A DNA stretch of 10,605 bases from Deltaproteobacteria bacterium (lineage in GTDB: Bacteria; Desulfobacterota_B; Binatia; UBA9968). Under the pieces are notes generated by a model. That model did no database searches. It saw only the letters and a program-made list of their open reading frames with translations, and had not been told where the DNA came from. This document shows positions 1 through 6,439 of the stretch, in pieces. The stretch covers positions 1 through 10,605 of the forward strand of contig JACPSF010000453.1 in the NCBI GenBank assembly GCA_016193385.1, given 5' to 3'. The first letter of the stretch is position 1, and each line of letters opens with the position of its first letter. Made by a program: the position numbers and the translations under genes.

Positions 1-2
1 AG

Positions 3-815
3 GGCGGAGTTGGATCCCTGCGCGCCATGATGGCAGGCTCGGCAGACTTGGCGCTCACTAGCGGTGATCCCCCTATTTTGGCCCGCGCGCAAGGTGCGCC
101 CATCAAAATGGTCCTTTCCACCTACCCCCTTCTGGAGGCAGTGATGACGGTTCAGGGAAATATCAAGGAGGTCAAGGACCTCAAAGGGAAGAAGATCGGC
201 GTTCAGGAGCCCAGCGGCTTTGCCGATATTTTCAGCCGCCGCTTGCTGGGCATGGCCAAGATAAAGCCTGATGAAGTCCAGTTCATCAGTACCTCGACGG
301 CAGGGCGCGTCCCTGCTCTGCTCACCGGGCAGGTAGATACCGGGGTCATGCATGTGGAGCAGGCGATCCGGGCGATCAAGCGCAATCCGAACTTGAGGAA
401 TCTGGTAAACTTTTGGGAGGTTTTCCCCAACGCCTTCTACAATGTCATCGTCACCCAGGAAAAAACGCTCAAGGAGAAGCCGGAACTCATCCCGGCCTTT
501 GTCCGCGCCGTGATCAAGGCCAATCGCTACATCTATAAGAACAAGAAGGGGACCCTGGACGCGGCGGCCGAAATGACCGGGTACTCCCTAGAAGAACTCG
601 AACCCGCCTATGAGCAACTCACCAGAGGACGGGTCTGGAGCGTGAATGACGGCATGCCTCGGAAGATGGTCCAGTTCAACCTTGACAACCTGGTAAAGAT
701 CGGCCGGCTTCCTGCGGAAAAGAAGCCCACTTACGAGCAGATTGTTGATCTTGGCCCGGCAGAAGCTGGACTCAAATCCCTGGGCAAGTGGACAGATGAC
801 CCGGGCTGGCGCTAA
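3..815 (+). CDS. NMT1/SsuA-like ABC transporter substrate-binding protein, 5'-truncated by the window edge
   Basis: The frame is open from base 3 with no stop, so the first ATG at 27 is internal and the N-terminus, including any signal peptide, lies outside the window. The visible 270 residues are the C-terminal bulk of a periplasmic binding protein of the NMT1/THI5-SsuA type. They contain a hinge-like 'SADLALTSGDPPILARAQGAP' region, then 'VKDLKGKKIGVQEPSG' and 'PALLTGQVDTGVM', where such proteins discriminate ligand and cross between lobes. The C-terminus ends normally in TAA. By family it would deliver a small organic or sulfonate-like ligand to an ABC permease, but no permease or ATPase gene is in view and the ligand cannot be read from the sequence. 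The family call is firm and the substrate unknown. Confidence 0.85.
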   Translation, partial: GGVGSLRAMMAGSADLALTSGDPPILARAQGAPIKMVLSTYPLLEAVMTVQGNIKEVKDLKGKKIGVQEPSGFADIFSRRLLGMAKIKPDEVQFISTSTAGRVPALLTGQVDTGVMHVEQAIRAIKRNPNLRNLVNFWEVFPNAFYNVIVTQEKTLKEKPELIPAFVRAVIKANRYIYKNKKGTLDAAAEMTGYSLEELEPAYEQLTRGRVWSVNDGMPRKMVQFNLDNLVKIGRLPAEKKPTYEQIVDLGPAEAGLKSLGKWTDDPGWR

Positions 816-1045
816 GAGCGATGGGGACAGCTTTTGGGCAGAGAGTATCCAATGACGTCTTATGTCGACCTAAGGCTGACTTTACAGGCAGAGCTGAAAA
901 TTTTCTTTGGGTTGAGCTAAGGAGTCCCTTGCACGTGACACCGAGATTGAATGCCAACGCCTGGGTTTTGTGCAAGAGAGGGCGTTTAACAAATAAGAAA
1001 ATCACCTCCATTTGGAACACGGGGTAAAAGAGATTTAAGGAGATC

Positions 1046-1900
1046 TCAGCGTTGGGAAGAGGTGGGGTCTGAGGCACAGCGAAAGCCGATGAGGATGTGC
1101 TTCGTCTCCGGCGGGCGGCCATGCCTCATAGCAACCCTGCAGGTTCCCGGAAGATCGTCCCAGGAGCAACTCTTTAAGACGAAATTTTTCTTCTCCCAAG
1201 CCGTTGTGGTCCATTGGAACACATTGCCAACCATGTCGTAGAGCCCGTAAGGACTCCTCCCTTCTGGAAATCGGTCCACGGGGGTAGTGTAACTGAACCG
1301 GCTACCGCTATTGAGATATTCTGAATTCCACTTGTTGCCCCAGGGAAAGATTCGGCTATCTTCCCCGCGCGCTGCTCTCTCCCACTCGGCCTCTGTGGGC
1401 AGGCGATACCTTCGCTTTGCTATTTTCTCTCTCCACGCACAATAGGCCGTGGCATCCTGAAGGCTTACCAGGACTACAGGATGACTTTCGCGGCCTCGCG
1501 GAAAGAAGCCCTCTTTCCAAAGAAACTCCTCCGCCTTTTTGTAGGGGTGAACCAGGAAACCTTGGCGCTGATAGGCTTTTGGTGTGATGAAGGGTTCAGG
1601 ATGTCCGGTCTCTTGGACGAATGTCTGATAGTCTCTATTGCTTACCAAGTGGCGGTCGATGCAAAAAGGGCCGGTTTTCGCCTTCCTCCGGGTTTCCTTT
1701 TCATACCAACCGTAAGAGCGTGTGACTCCATGGTCGAGCTGGTAGGCGTACTCCTTTTCCTCTCTGGTGCTGCCCATCCAGAACTCACCGGCAGCTACGT
1801 GTGCCTGTTCGGGATCATGGGGGCAGACTTGAGGTTGTTGTGGCTTGCTGTCCGCACCTAGCGCGATGCCTAGAAAAAAGGCTGTAAGGCCTGCGAACAA
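1046..1900 (-). CDS. FGE-sulfatase (SUMF1/EgtB/PvdO) domain protein, probably secreted or membrane-anchored
   Basis: About 284 residues from a TTG start. After a hydrophobic N-terminus (FAGLTAFFLGIALGA, signal peptide or anchor) comes a complete FGE-sulfatase fold: 'AGEFWMGS' near residue 37, 'FCIDRHLVSNRDYQTFV', 'HPVVLVSLQDATAYCAWR', 'RYRLPTEAEWERAARG', 'FPWGN', 'YDMVGNVFQWT' and 'LIGFRCASD'. In true formylglycine-generating enzymes two copper-binding cysteines sit in a SYxCHxSYC motif. Here the matching stretch reads SWDDLPGTC, so the first cysteine is Asp and only the second is kept. It is therefore probably not a sulfatase activator. The usual GGS is also altered to SCS. The start is uncertain: no Shine-Dalgarno precedes the TTG, while the frame stays open to 1966 and an ATT codon at 1943-1945 follows a GGGAG and would add a positively charged n-region (SREK...FR). 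Confidence 0.85.
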   Translation of the reverse strand: MFAGLTAFFLGIALGADSKPQQPQVCPHDPEQAHVAAGEFWMGSTREEKEYAYQLDHGVTRSYGWYEKETRRKAKTGPFCIDRHLVSNRDYQTFVQETGHPEPFITPKAYQRQGFLVHPYKKAEEFLWKEGFFPRGRESHPVVLVSLQDATAYCAWREKIAKRRYRLPTEAEWERAARGEDSRIFPWGNKWNSEYLNSGSRFSYTTPVDRFPEGRSPYGLYDMVGNVFQWTTTAWEKKNFVLKSCSWDDLPGTCRVAMRHGRPPETKHILIGFRCASDPTSSQR

Positions 1901-1965
1901 TACACACGCGCGAAACGCTACGGGAACTTTCTCGCGGCTAAAAATTGTTTCTAACTCCCGATGTC

Positions 1966-1971
1966 CTTATA
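1966..1971 (-). promoter_or_regulatory. Possible sigma-70 -10 box (TATAAG) for the minus-strand FGE-like gene
   Basis: On the minus strand TATAAG matches five of six consensus -10 positions. A poor -35 (TTGTGT, three of six) lies 18 nt upstream. An inverted repeat GTGAC-tgagc-GTCAC (plus strand 1977-1991) sits inside the spacer, where a bound repressor could act. The predicted start of transcription near 1959 would leave a short leader. Sequence matching only. Confidence 0.3.
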
Positions 1972-1976
1972 GTACA

Positions 1977-1991
1977 GTGACTGAGCGTCAC
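1977..1991. repeat. Short perfect inverted repeat GTGAC-N5-GTCAC in the divergent intergenic region
   Basis: Two 5-bp arms separated by 5 bp lie between the divergent FGE-like and yeeE copy 1 genes and overlap the candidate FGE promoter spacer. The size and symmetry suit a dimeric regulator site, but arms of this length also occur by chance. Confidence 0.25.
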
Positions 1992-2141
1992 ACAAGATCT
2001 GTAATTCCCACCTTACCCTGTCTGTGGTCGTGAATAACAACAGAGAATCGTGAAAGATATATTGGTTAGTTGCTTTTCGTCTCGTACAAGGTAAGCTCAC
2101 CAAGAGAAATATCGAGATAATTTCATGAGGGGTAAGGTTCT

Positions 2142-3122
2142 ATGTTGCTCACGGCTGGCTTGGGACTTTCAATAGGGATTCCACTCGGAGTGGCGATTCA
2201 GCGAGGCGGTTTTTGCATGCATAGCGCCTTTCGCCAAATTCTTCGGGGTGAGCGATCCTCATCATTCCTTGCCTATCTGTTAGCTTTGGGATGTCAACTG
2301 CTTTTCGTGAATATCCTGGCAGCGGGCCGGCTCCTCGTTGTTCCGCTTCCTCCATTGACCTGGTTGGCTGCTACGGTGGGCGGGCTCATGTTTGGTTTTG
2401 GAATGGTATGGGCCAAGGGCTGAGCGACTTCCATCTGGTCTCGGGTCGGGACCGGGAATCTTGGCGCTGGGACCGCGGTATTTGGATTTGCCATTGGGGG
2501 GCTCCTCGCATCAGAGGGTCTTCTCCGTTTCCTTACCTTGCAGCTTAGCCGTCCGGTGTTGTCTCTTCCAGGTGCAGCTTCGCTTCCCACGCTTTTGGGT
2601 GTGAGCCAAGTCTGGGTTATTGCAGCGGGCGTTTTCTTAGTCGGTTTTCTGCTGTGGGCCCTTCCAAGACCCTCCGTTACATTAGAGAGTTGGCCTTGGT
2701 ACTATACGGGCCTAGCGGTTGGGTTTTTAGGTACACTAGCTTGGCTTTTAGGGGCGCCATCCGGATGGCACTGGGGGTTGTCAATGACAGGGCCGAGCCG
2801 CACTCTTATGGGGGTGCTTGTGGACTCAGCTGACCATCCGATGACCTGGGGAGCGTTCATGCTTCTCGGTGTTCCTTTTGGATCGTGGCTAAGCGCGCGC
2901 GCAAGCGGCACCGCCCGCTGGCAGTTGCCAGAGGCTCCTGAACTTCCTCGCCGATTTCTGGGAGGCTTGCTCATGGGGTTTGGCGGAACCGTGGCGGGCG
3001 GGTGCAACATCGGCAATGCATTGACCGGTCTTTCCATCCTCTCTCTAAACAGCCTGGTGGCTACGGGTAGTATTCTACTGGGCTTGGCCCTGGCAGTTCG
3101 AGTGCAGGAACTTCACCGTTGA
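2142..3122 (+). CDS. YeeE/YedE-family sulfur/selenium transporter, selenoprotein (Sec94), copy 1
   Basis: The gene is read through an in-frame TGA at 2421-2423 to give 326 residues. Upstream of it is a membrane protein N-terminus (RGGFC, Cys25; LALGCQL, Cys51) ending 'MFGFGMVWAKG'. The frame continues unchanged after TGA as 'ATSIWSRVGTGNLGAG' and ends with 'GFGGTVAGGCNIGNALTG' (Cys288), the second hallmark of the family. YeeE/YedE proteins normally have cysteine in the first motif (GGCATG-like), so TGA replaces a conserved transport cysteine. In thiosulfate permease TsuA, conserved intramembrane cysteines contact the substrate. Sec94 and Cys288 fit two of these by motif and approximate position. 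A SECIS-like hairpin follows, and copy 2 has TGA at the same codon. Start: ATG after AAGG at 2133-2136. The substrate could be thiosulfate or a selenium/sulfur species (inference). A caller treating TGA as stop would give two fragments. Confidence 0.9.
2435..2455 (+). promoter_or_regulatory. Bacterial SECIS-like stem-loop of yeeE copy 1
   Basis: GGTCTC-GGGTC-GGGACC forms a 6-bp stem (one T-G wobble) extended by C-G and T-G pairs, with a GGGUC loop starting 20 nt after the TGA at 2421-2423. Guanines at the start of a small apical loop 15-25 nt from UGA are what SelB-dependent SECIS elements need. The E. coli fdhF loop also contains GGUC. Confidence 0.82.
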
Positions 3123-3173
3123 GGCAAGGGTAAGTTCGATGTTTTTTAGAATATCGGGAACTTTTACCCTGCC
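3123..3173. repeat. Long imperfect inverted repeat between yeeE copy 1 and the NPC-repeat gene
   Basis: Arm GGCAAGGGTAAGTTC (3123-3137) pairs with GAACTTTTACCCTGCC (3158-3173), apart from one bulged A and an AA insertion. About 14 base pairs enclose a 20-nt AT-rich loop containing TTTTTT. It starts just after the yeeE stop and ends about 40 nt before the ribosome binding site of the next gene. It may be an mRNA-stabilising or attenuating hairpin. It lacks the clean T-run of a simple terminator, although TTGGTTTTAT follows. Confidence 0.45.
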
Positions 3174-3226
3174 AATTTGGTTTTATCGACATCTAAACCA
3201 CAATTTGCGGGAAAAAGGAGGATTTT

Positions 3227-3457
3227 GTGAGGAAAAGGTTTGTTCGTTTTGTCCCGGCCCTAGTCGCTTCGGCATTCTTGCTAGCCCCCGGCCTGTCCTT
3301 TGCCCAGGCGAACCCCTGTGTGGCCAAGAATCCTTGTGCAGCGCAATCGGATAAAAATCCCACAAAGGGACAGGCTGCCAAGGGGACAAAAAAGGGAGAA
3401 AACCCTTGCGCAGCCAATCCGTGTGCCGCCAAAAACCCCTGCGCGGCAAAGAAGTAG
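3227..3457 (+). CDS. Small secreted Cys-rich protein with NPCAAK repeats
   Basis: 76 residues starting with GTG, 5 nt after a strong AAGGAGG ribosome binding site. A classical signal peptide (RKRFVRFVPALVASAFLLAPGLSFA, cut after AFA/AQA near residue 27) is followed by a low-complexity mature chain. This carries five NPC motifs (NPCVAK, NPCAAQ, NPCAAN, NPCAAK, NPCAAK) separated by Lys-rich linkers. Mature cysteines occur only in these motifs. Regularly spaced periplasmic thiols suggest metal or metalloid (or selenium/sulfur) binding, or a redox sink, but no named family is recognised and this is inference. It sits alone between yeeE copy 1 and a terminator, probably co-transcribed with yeeE. 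Alternative-frame ORFs on the minus strand here are shadows of the repeat. Confidence 0.8.
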   Translation: MRKRFVRFVPALVASAFLLAPGLSFAQANPCVAKNPCAAQSDKNPTKGQAAKGTKKGENPCAANPCAAKNPCAAKK

Positions 3458-3477
3458 CAGGCGGGCCCATTTCTGCA

Positions 3478-3518
3478 GGAAGTCGGATGGAGTTTCCACC
3501 TGACTTCCACCTCTTTTA
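3478..3518 (+). terminator. Intrinsic terminator after the NPC-repeat gene
   Basis: GGAAGTC (3478-3484) pairs with GACTTCC (3502-3508). An inner TGGA-GTT-TCCA hairpin lies between them, and the structure is followed by ACCTCTTTTAT. The position 20 nt after the TAG stop fits transcription ending before the radical SAM operon. Confidence 0.6.
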
Positions 3519-3580
3519 TACCTTCCCACAGAGCGATTCACTTTAGGTGACCGTGATAGGGTTGAGGAGTTGGCATCGAG

Positions 3581-3610
3581 TTGAGCGGTGGTCTCCTTTT
3601 GAGTTAAGAT
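3581..3610 (+). promoter_or_regulatory. Possible promoter of the radical SAM operon
   Basis: TTGAGC (3581-3586) and TAAGAT (3605-3610) each match four of six sigma-70 positions with an 18-bp spacer, downstream of the terminator. A GCTCTC-N7-GAGAGC hairpin (3618-3636) just after it would lie in the leader and contains an AGGAGAG purine run. Weak matches, listed because a new transcript must start in this gap. Confidence 0.25.
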
Positions 3611-3700
3611 TCGTCGGGCTCTCGCCACAGGAGAGCGGATAGGAAGTGACTTATACCAGCAGAGCCGCAAAAAGATGAGGCCGATTCCATCTTTTTTGAC

Positions 3701-5065
3701 TTGGTGAGAAGCCTTTGTCCGGAGTGCCGGAAATTGCTGGACGCGCAGGTCCTGATCCGCGACAACAAAGTCTTCATGCGGAAGCGCTGTCCTGATCACG
3801 GCTTGTTCGAGGGACTGATCTACAGTGACGCCGGGATGTTTGCCAGTGCCCTGCGTTACAACAAGCCTGGAAGTATCCCGCTTGAATTCAGCACACAAGT
3901 CAAAGATGGTTGCCCATTCGACTGCGGTCTCTGCCCGGACCACAAGCAGCATGCCTGCCTCGGCATCATCGAGGTCAACACGGCTTGCAACCTCGACTGT
4001 CCGGTTTGCTTTGCCAACGCCGGTCCGGGCTACAATCTGACACTTGGCGAGGTAGAAAGGATGTTGGACCGCTTCGTTGAGTGCGAAGGGACTGGGGAGG
4101 TCATTCAGTTTTCAGGCGGAGAGCCTTCGATCCACCCCGAGATAGTCCCGATGCTTCGGGCGGCGAAACGCCGACCCATCAAGCATGTTATGCTCAATAC
4201 CAACGGCGTTCGGATCGCAACGGACGATCGATTTCTGGCTGAGCTGGCCGAGATCAGGCCAACGATTTATATGCAGTTCGATGGGCTGTCGCCGCAGACC
4301 TCGCTGGCGCTGCGGGGCGAAAGTTTGGTTGAAACAAAGCTCTTGGCACTAGACCGGCTAGCATCGGTTGACTTGAACGCAGTTTTAGTCGCAGCTACTG
4401 AACGGGATATTAACGAACATGAGATTGGCCCGCTTCTGAACTTTGGTTTGGATCATCCTGCGGTCCGAGGGATTGTTTATCAACCGGTGACCCACACAGG
4501 TCGCCATCCCAAGTTTGATCCCCTCCGGCGGACGACGATCCCGGACGTGATCAAAGCGATCGAGATGCAGACCTCTGGCCGGTTTGTCGTTCAGGACTTC
4601 GTCCCGGTCCCCTGCTGCTTTCCAACCTGCACCTCGGTCACATATGCGTATGTGGAAGATGGGAAGGTAACACCGCTGCCGCGGGTTTTGGATGTGAAGG
4701 ACTATCTCGATTACCTCACCAATCGGACAGTTCCAGACCTCTCTCAGGAGATCCAGAAGGCGCTCGAAGGACTCTGGTCTGCGTCAGCGGTCCCGGGAAC
4801 GGAGGCCGCCGGAGAGCTGCTCGGGAATGCGTGTTGTAACCTGGACCTGCCGGCGCTCGGCAGGGATCTTGCCAGCCGCTTTTTCATGGTGATGGTCAAA
4901 GACTTTATGGATCTCTACACCTTCAACCTTAAGAGCCTGATGAAGTGCTGCGTGGAGGTCCTCGTACCAGACGGCCGGATGATTCCCTTTTGTGCGTACA
5001 ACACGGTTGGCTACCGAGAGCAGGTCCGGGAGCAATTGCGGACCCGAACGGGGGCGGGGCGGTGA
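3701..5065 (+). CDS. Radical SAM protein of the Tes/MJ0619-like family
   Basis: 454 residues from the TTG called here. Order of elements: N-terminal CPEC (6-9) and 'RKRCPDHG', a CPFDCGLC cluster (71-78), then the radical SAM motif 'TACNLDCPVCF' with Cys96, 100 and 103 (CX3CX2C) binding the SAM [4Fe-4S] cluster. 'FSGGEPSIHPE' is the SAM-binding GGE motif, followed by 'LNTNGVRI' and 'YMQFDG'. The C-terminal half has further cysteines (PVPCCFPTC, GNACCNL, LMKCCVEV, MIPFC) suited to auxiliary iron-sulfur clusters. This architecture is that of the methyltransferase-like MJ0619 group that includes archaeal tetraether synthase Tes. The bacterial members' substrates are largely unknown, and the context suggests a metal, metalloid or lipid modification. 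The TTG lacks a ribosome binding site. The frame is open from 3650, and an out-of-frame ATG at 3675 would join after a shift in the T6 run at 3692-3697, so the true start is uncertain. Confidence 0.85.
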   Translation: MVRSLCPECRKLLDAQVLIRDNKVFMRKRCPDHGLFEGLIYSDAGMFASALRYNKPGSIPLEFSTQVKDGCPFDCGLCPDHKQHACLGIIEVNTACNLDCPVCFANAGPGYNLTLGEVERMLDRFVECEGTGEVIQFSGGEPSIHPEIVPMLRAAKRRPIKHVMLNTNGVRIATDDRFLAELAEIRPTIYMQFDGLSPQTSLALRGESLVETKLLALDRLASVDLNAVLVAATERDINEHEIGPLLNFGLDHPAVRGIVYQPVTHTGRHPKFDPLRRTTIPDVIKAIEMQTSGRFVVQDFVPVPCCFPTCTSVTYAYVEDGKVTPLPRVLDVKDYLDYLTNRTVPDLSQEIQKALEGLWSASAVPGTEAAGELLGNACCNLDLPALGRDLASRFFMVMVKDFMDLYTFNLKSLMKCCVEVLVPDGRMIPFCAYNTVGYREQVREQLRTRTGAGR

Positions 5066-5871
5066 GCGACAAGATCCTGAGCGACATCAAGCCCTGCTGT
5101 GCCGACCTGTATGCGAAGCCGGTGGTAGCATGGCTGCTAGGCGATTCGTTGCATCCCGGCGGACTTGCTCTGACGCAGCGGTTAGGGCGAATGCTCAAGC
5201 TAACACCATCTGACCGGGCGCTAGATATTGCCTGTGGCAGTGGGGCAAGTGCAATGTTATTGGCGGGACAGTTTGGATGCAGAGTTACAGGAGTAGATCT
5301 TGCTCCGCTCCTGGTTTCTGGCGCTCGCGCTGCTGCGAGCCGGGAGAAGCTTGAGTGGGTTTTGGGGTTTGCACTTGGTGATGCCGAGGCGTTGCCCTTT
5401 CGAGAGGCTTCTTTTGATGCAGTGGTTTCCGAGTGTGCTACTTCGACCTTTTTGGATAAGGGTGCCGCGGCGCGTGAGATGGCCAGGGTCCTCAAGCCAG
5501 GGGGACGACTAGGATTGACTGATATGTTGCTGACCCGCGGGGAAGTTCCGGAGGCATTTCGAGGGTGGCCGTTCCAGGCGGCATGCATCGCCGATGTCTG
5601 GCCGGCTGGGAAATATCAAGAGGTTTTTTCGTCCGCAGGTTTCTCCAACTGGCGGATAGAAAAGGTACCCGAGGCCCTGACCGAGCTTTTAAACCAGATA
5701 CGAGCGCGCCTCTTGGCGTTGGAAGTGGCGGGGGGCCTTCAGAAACTTGATCTGTCTTGCTACGATCTCGCTGCCGTAAAACAAGCCCTCAGCACCGTAG
5801 AGCGATGGGTCAACTCCGGAGGGTTGAGCTACGGGATCTTGTTCGCATTGAGGGAGGTTCGGCATGGCTAA
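5062..5871 (+). CDS. Class I SAM-dependent methyltransferase (ArsM-like)
   Basis: 269 residues. The GTG start at 5062 overlaps the TGA of the radical SAM gene (GTGA), with a G-rich ribosome binding site inside that gene, so translation is coupled. Upstream in-frame ATGs lie inside the radical SAM gene and are not needed. Rossmann features are present: motif I 'ALDIACGSGASAMLL' (residues 53-67), acidic 'VTGVDLA', 'GDAEALPFREASFDAVVSE' and 'REMARVLKPGGRLGLTDML'. The N-terminus 'DIKPCCADLYAKP' has a Cys pair at 12-13 and 'GDSLHPGG', typical of a group often annotated as arsenite-methyltransferase-like. The full ArsM cysteine set is not obvious. It probably transfers a methyl group to a thiophilic element or to the radical SAM product. 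The substrate is inference. Confidence 0.85.
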   Translation: MSDKILSDIKPCCADLYAKPVVAWLLGDSLHPGGLALTQRLGRMLKLTPSDRALDIACGSGASAMLLAGQFGCRVTGVDLAPLLVSGARAAASREKLEWVLGFALGDAEALPFREASFDAVVSECATSTFLDKGAAAREMARVLKPGGRLGLTDMLLTRGEVPEAFRGWPFQAACIADVWPAGKYQEVFSSAGFSNWRIEKVPEALTELLNQIRARLLALEVAGGLQKLDLSCYDLAAVKQALSTVERWVNSGGLSYGILFALREVRHG

Positions 5872-5968
5872 ACCGCGCTTTCATGTCTGACCCGGCCCAT
5901 GGGCACTGCTCCTGGTAGGAGTGTTCTTGGGAGTGGCATGGCTGATTGTCCCTTGGCTCGGTTTCTGA
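5864..5968 (+). CDS. Candidate selenocysteine-containing membrane micropeptide (34 aa, Sec9)
   Basis: ATG at 5864 overlaps the end of the methyltransferase and follows GGGAGG (5852-5857) by 6 nt, the best ribosome binding site in the operon. The frame meets TGA at 5888-5890 after only eight codons (MAKPRFHV). It then continues as PGPW plus one clean hydrophobic segment (ALLLVGVFLGVAWLIVPWLGF) and stops at TGA 5966-5968, two nt before the MerT-like gene's GGGAG. A hairpin with a UGGUA loop lies where a SECIS belongs. Together these point to a real 34-residue single-span peptide with Sec at residue 9 just before the membrane. No family is recognised. The predicted role, such as handing a selenol- or thiol-bound ligand to the MerT-like partner, is speculative. 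Without recoding, only an 8-residue peptide is made. Confidence 0.6.
5907..5923 (+). promoter_or_regulatory. Bacterial SECIS-like stem-loop of the micropeptide gene
   Basis: TGCTCC-TGGTA-GGAGTG forms a 6-bp stem (two wobble pairs at the base) with a UGGUA loop starting 23 nt after the TGA at 5888-5890. Weaker than the yeeE and OsmC hairpins but with GG-U in the apical loop and correct spacing. Confidence 0.55.
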
Positions 5969-5981
5969 AGGGAGTAGGCTA

Positions 5982-6347
5982 ATGGGTGAAAAAGACTTCA
6001 AACAAGGCTCCCAAAGATTTGGGATCGGGCTTGGACTTCTCTCTGGCCTCGTGGGCATGCTCTGTTGCGTCACGCCGGCAGTGCTGGTCCTTTTTAGCTT
6101 GACCACAGCGACGGCCGCAGTCAGCCTCGCCACCAGGTGGTACACTGAATACGCGTGGTATCTTCGGGGCGCCGCAGCGCTCCTGGCGATAGCGGGGATT
6201 GTGCTCCACCTCAGAAGGCGTAATGCCTGCTCTCTACGCGGTGCGCAGGCGAACCTCAGCCTCATCGTGACGACTGCCGTCGTCGGTGTCCTGGCCTACG
6301 GTGCCCTCTACTGGATCACAACCTGGCTCGGGACCTTGGCTCGATAA
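5982..6347 (+). CDS. MerT-like small membrane transporter
   Basis: 121 residues from ATG, 7 nt after GGGAG. An in-frame TTG at 5946 would overlap the micropeptide and has no ribosome binding site. Three membrane spans: 'GLGLLSGLVGMLCCVTPAVLVLFSL', 'YLRGAAALLAIAGIVLHL' and 'LSLIVTTAVVGVLAYGALYWI'. The vicinal Cys pair (Cys26-Cys27) in span 1 followed by a proline is the mercuric-ion-binding signature of MerT, and the length matches MerT (about 116). The second MerT cysteine pair in the cytoplasmic loop is absent; a single Cys occurs in 'RRNACSL'. No merP, merA or MerR-type gene is nearby, so moving Hg(II) is not assured. Another soft metal or a thiophilic metalloid handled by the upstream enzymes is equally possible. 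The gene ends TAATGA. Confidence 0.75.
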   Translation: MGEKDFKQGSQRFGIGLGLLSGLVGMLCCVTPAVLVLFSLTTATAAVSLATRWYTEYAWYLRGAAALLAIAGIVLHLRRRNACSLRGAQANLSLIVTTAVVGVLAYGALYWITTWLGTLAR

Positions 6348-6439
6348 TGACCTGGCCTCAGGCGTGATATTTTCTTTTTACTTTAACTACGGCAATTGAA
6401 TGGGCGGGGCCCTTGGAATAGAGCACGGAGGTACGACCC

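Noticed and set aside
816..1045. Short plus-strand frames after the first binding protein (821-1027, 852-920)
   Set aside because: No ribosome binding site, no motif and no continuation. Treated as intergenic. A weak GAGAT/ATCTC hairpin with TTTT on the minus strand (1026-1047) might terminate the FGE-like gene but is too small to call.
2421..2423. yeeE copy 1 as a pseudogene broken by a nonsense mutation
   Set aside because: The paralog has the same TGA at the same codon, both are otherwise intact over 326 codons, and the hairpin is preserved with a compensated pair.
3281..3952. Minus-strand 223-codon ORF spanning the NPC gene and the radical SAM start
   Set aside because: It crosses a terminator and two genes on the other strand, and has no motif or ribosome binding site.
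4945..5061. Extended N-terminus for the methyltransferase from ATG 4945
   Set aside because: The extension lies wholly within the radical SAM coding end. GTG 5062 with coupled GTGA overlap and a G-rich ribosome binding site is the better start.
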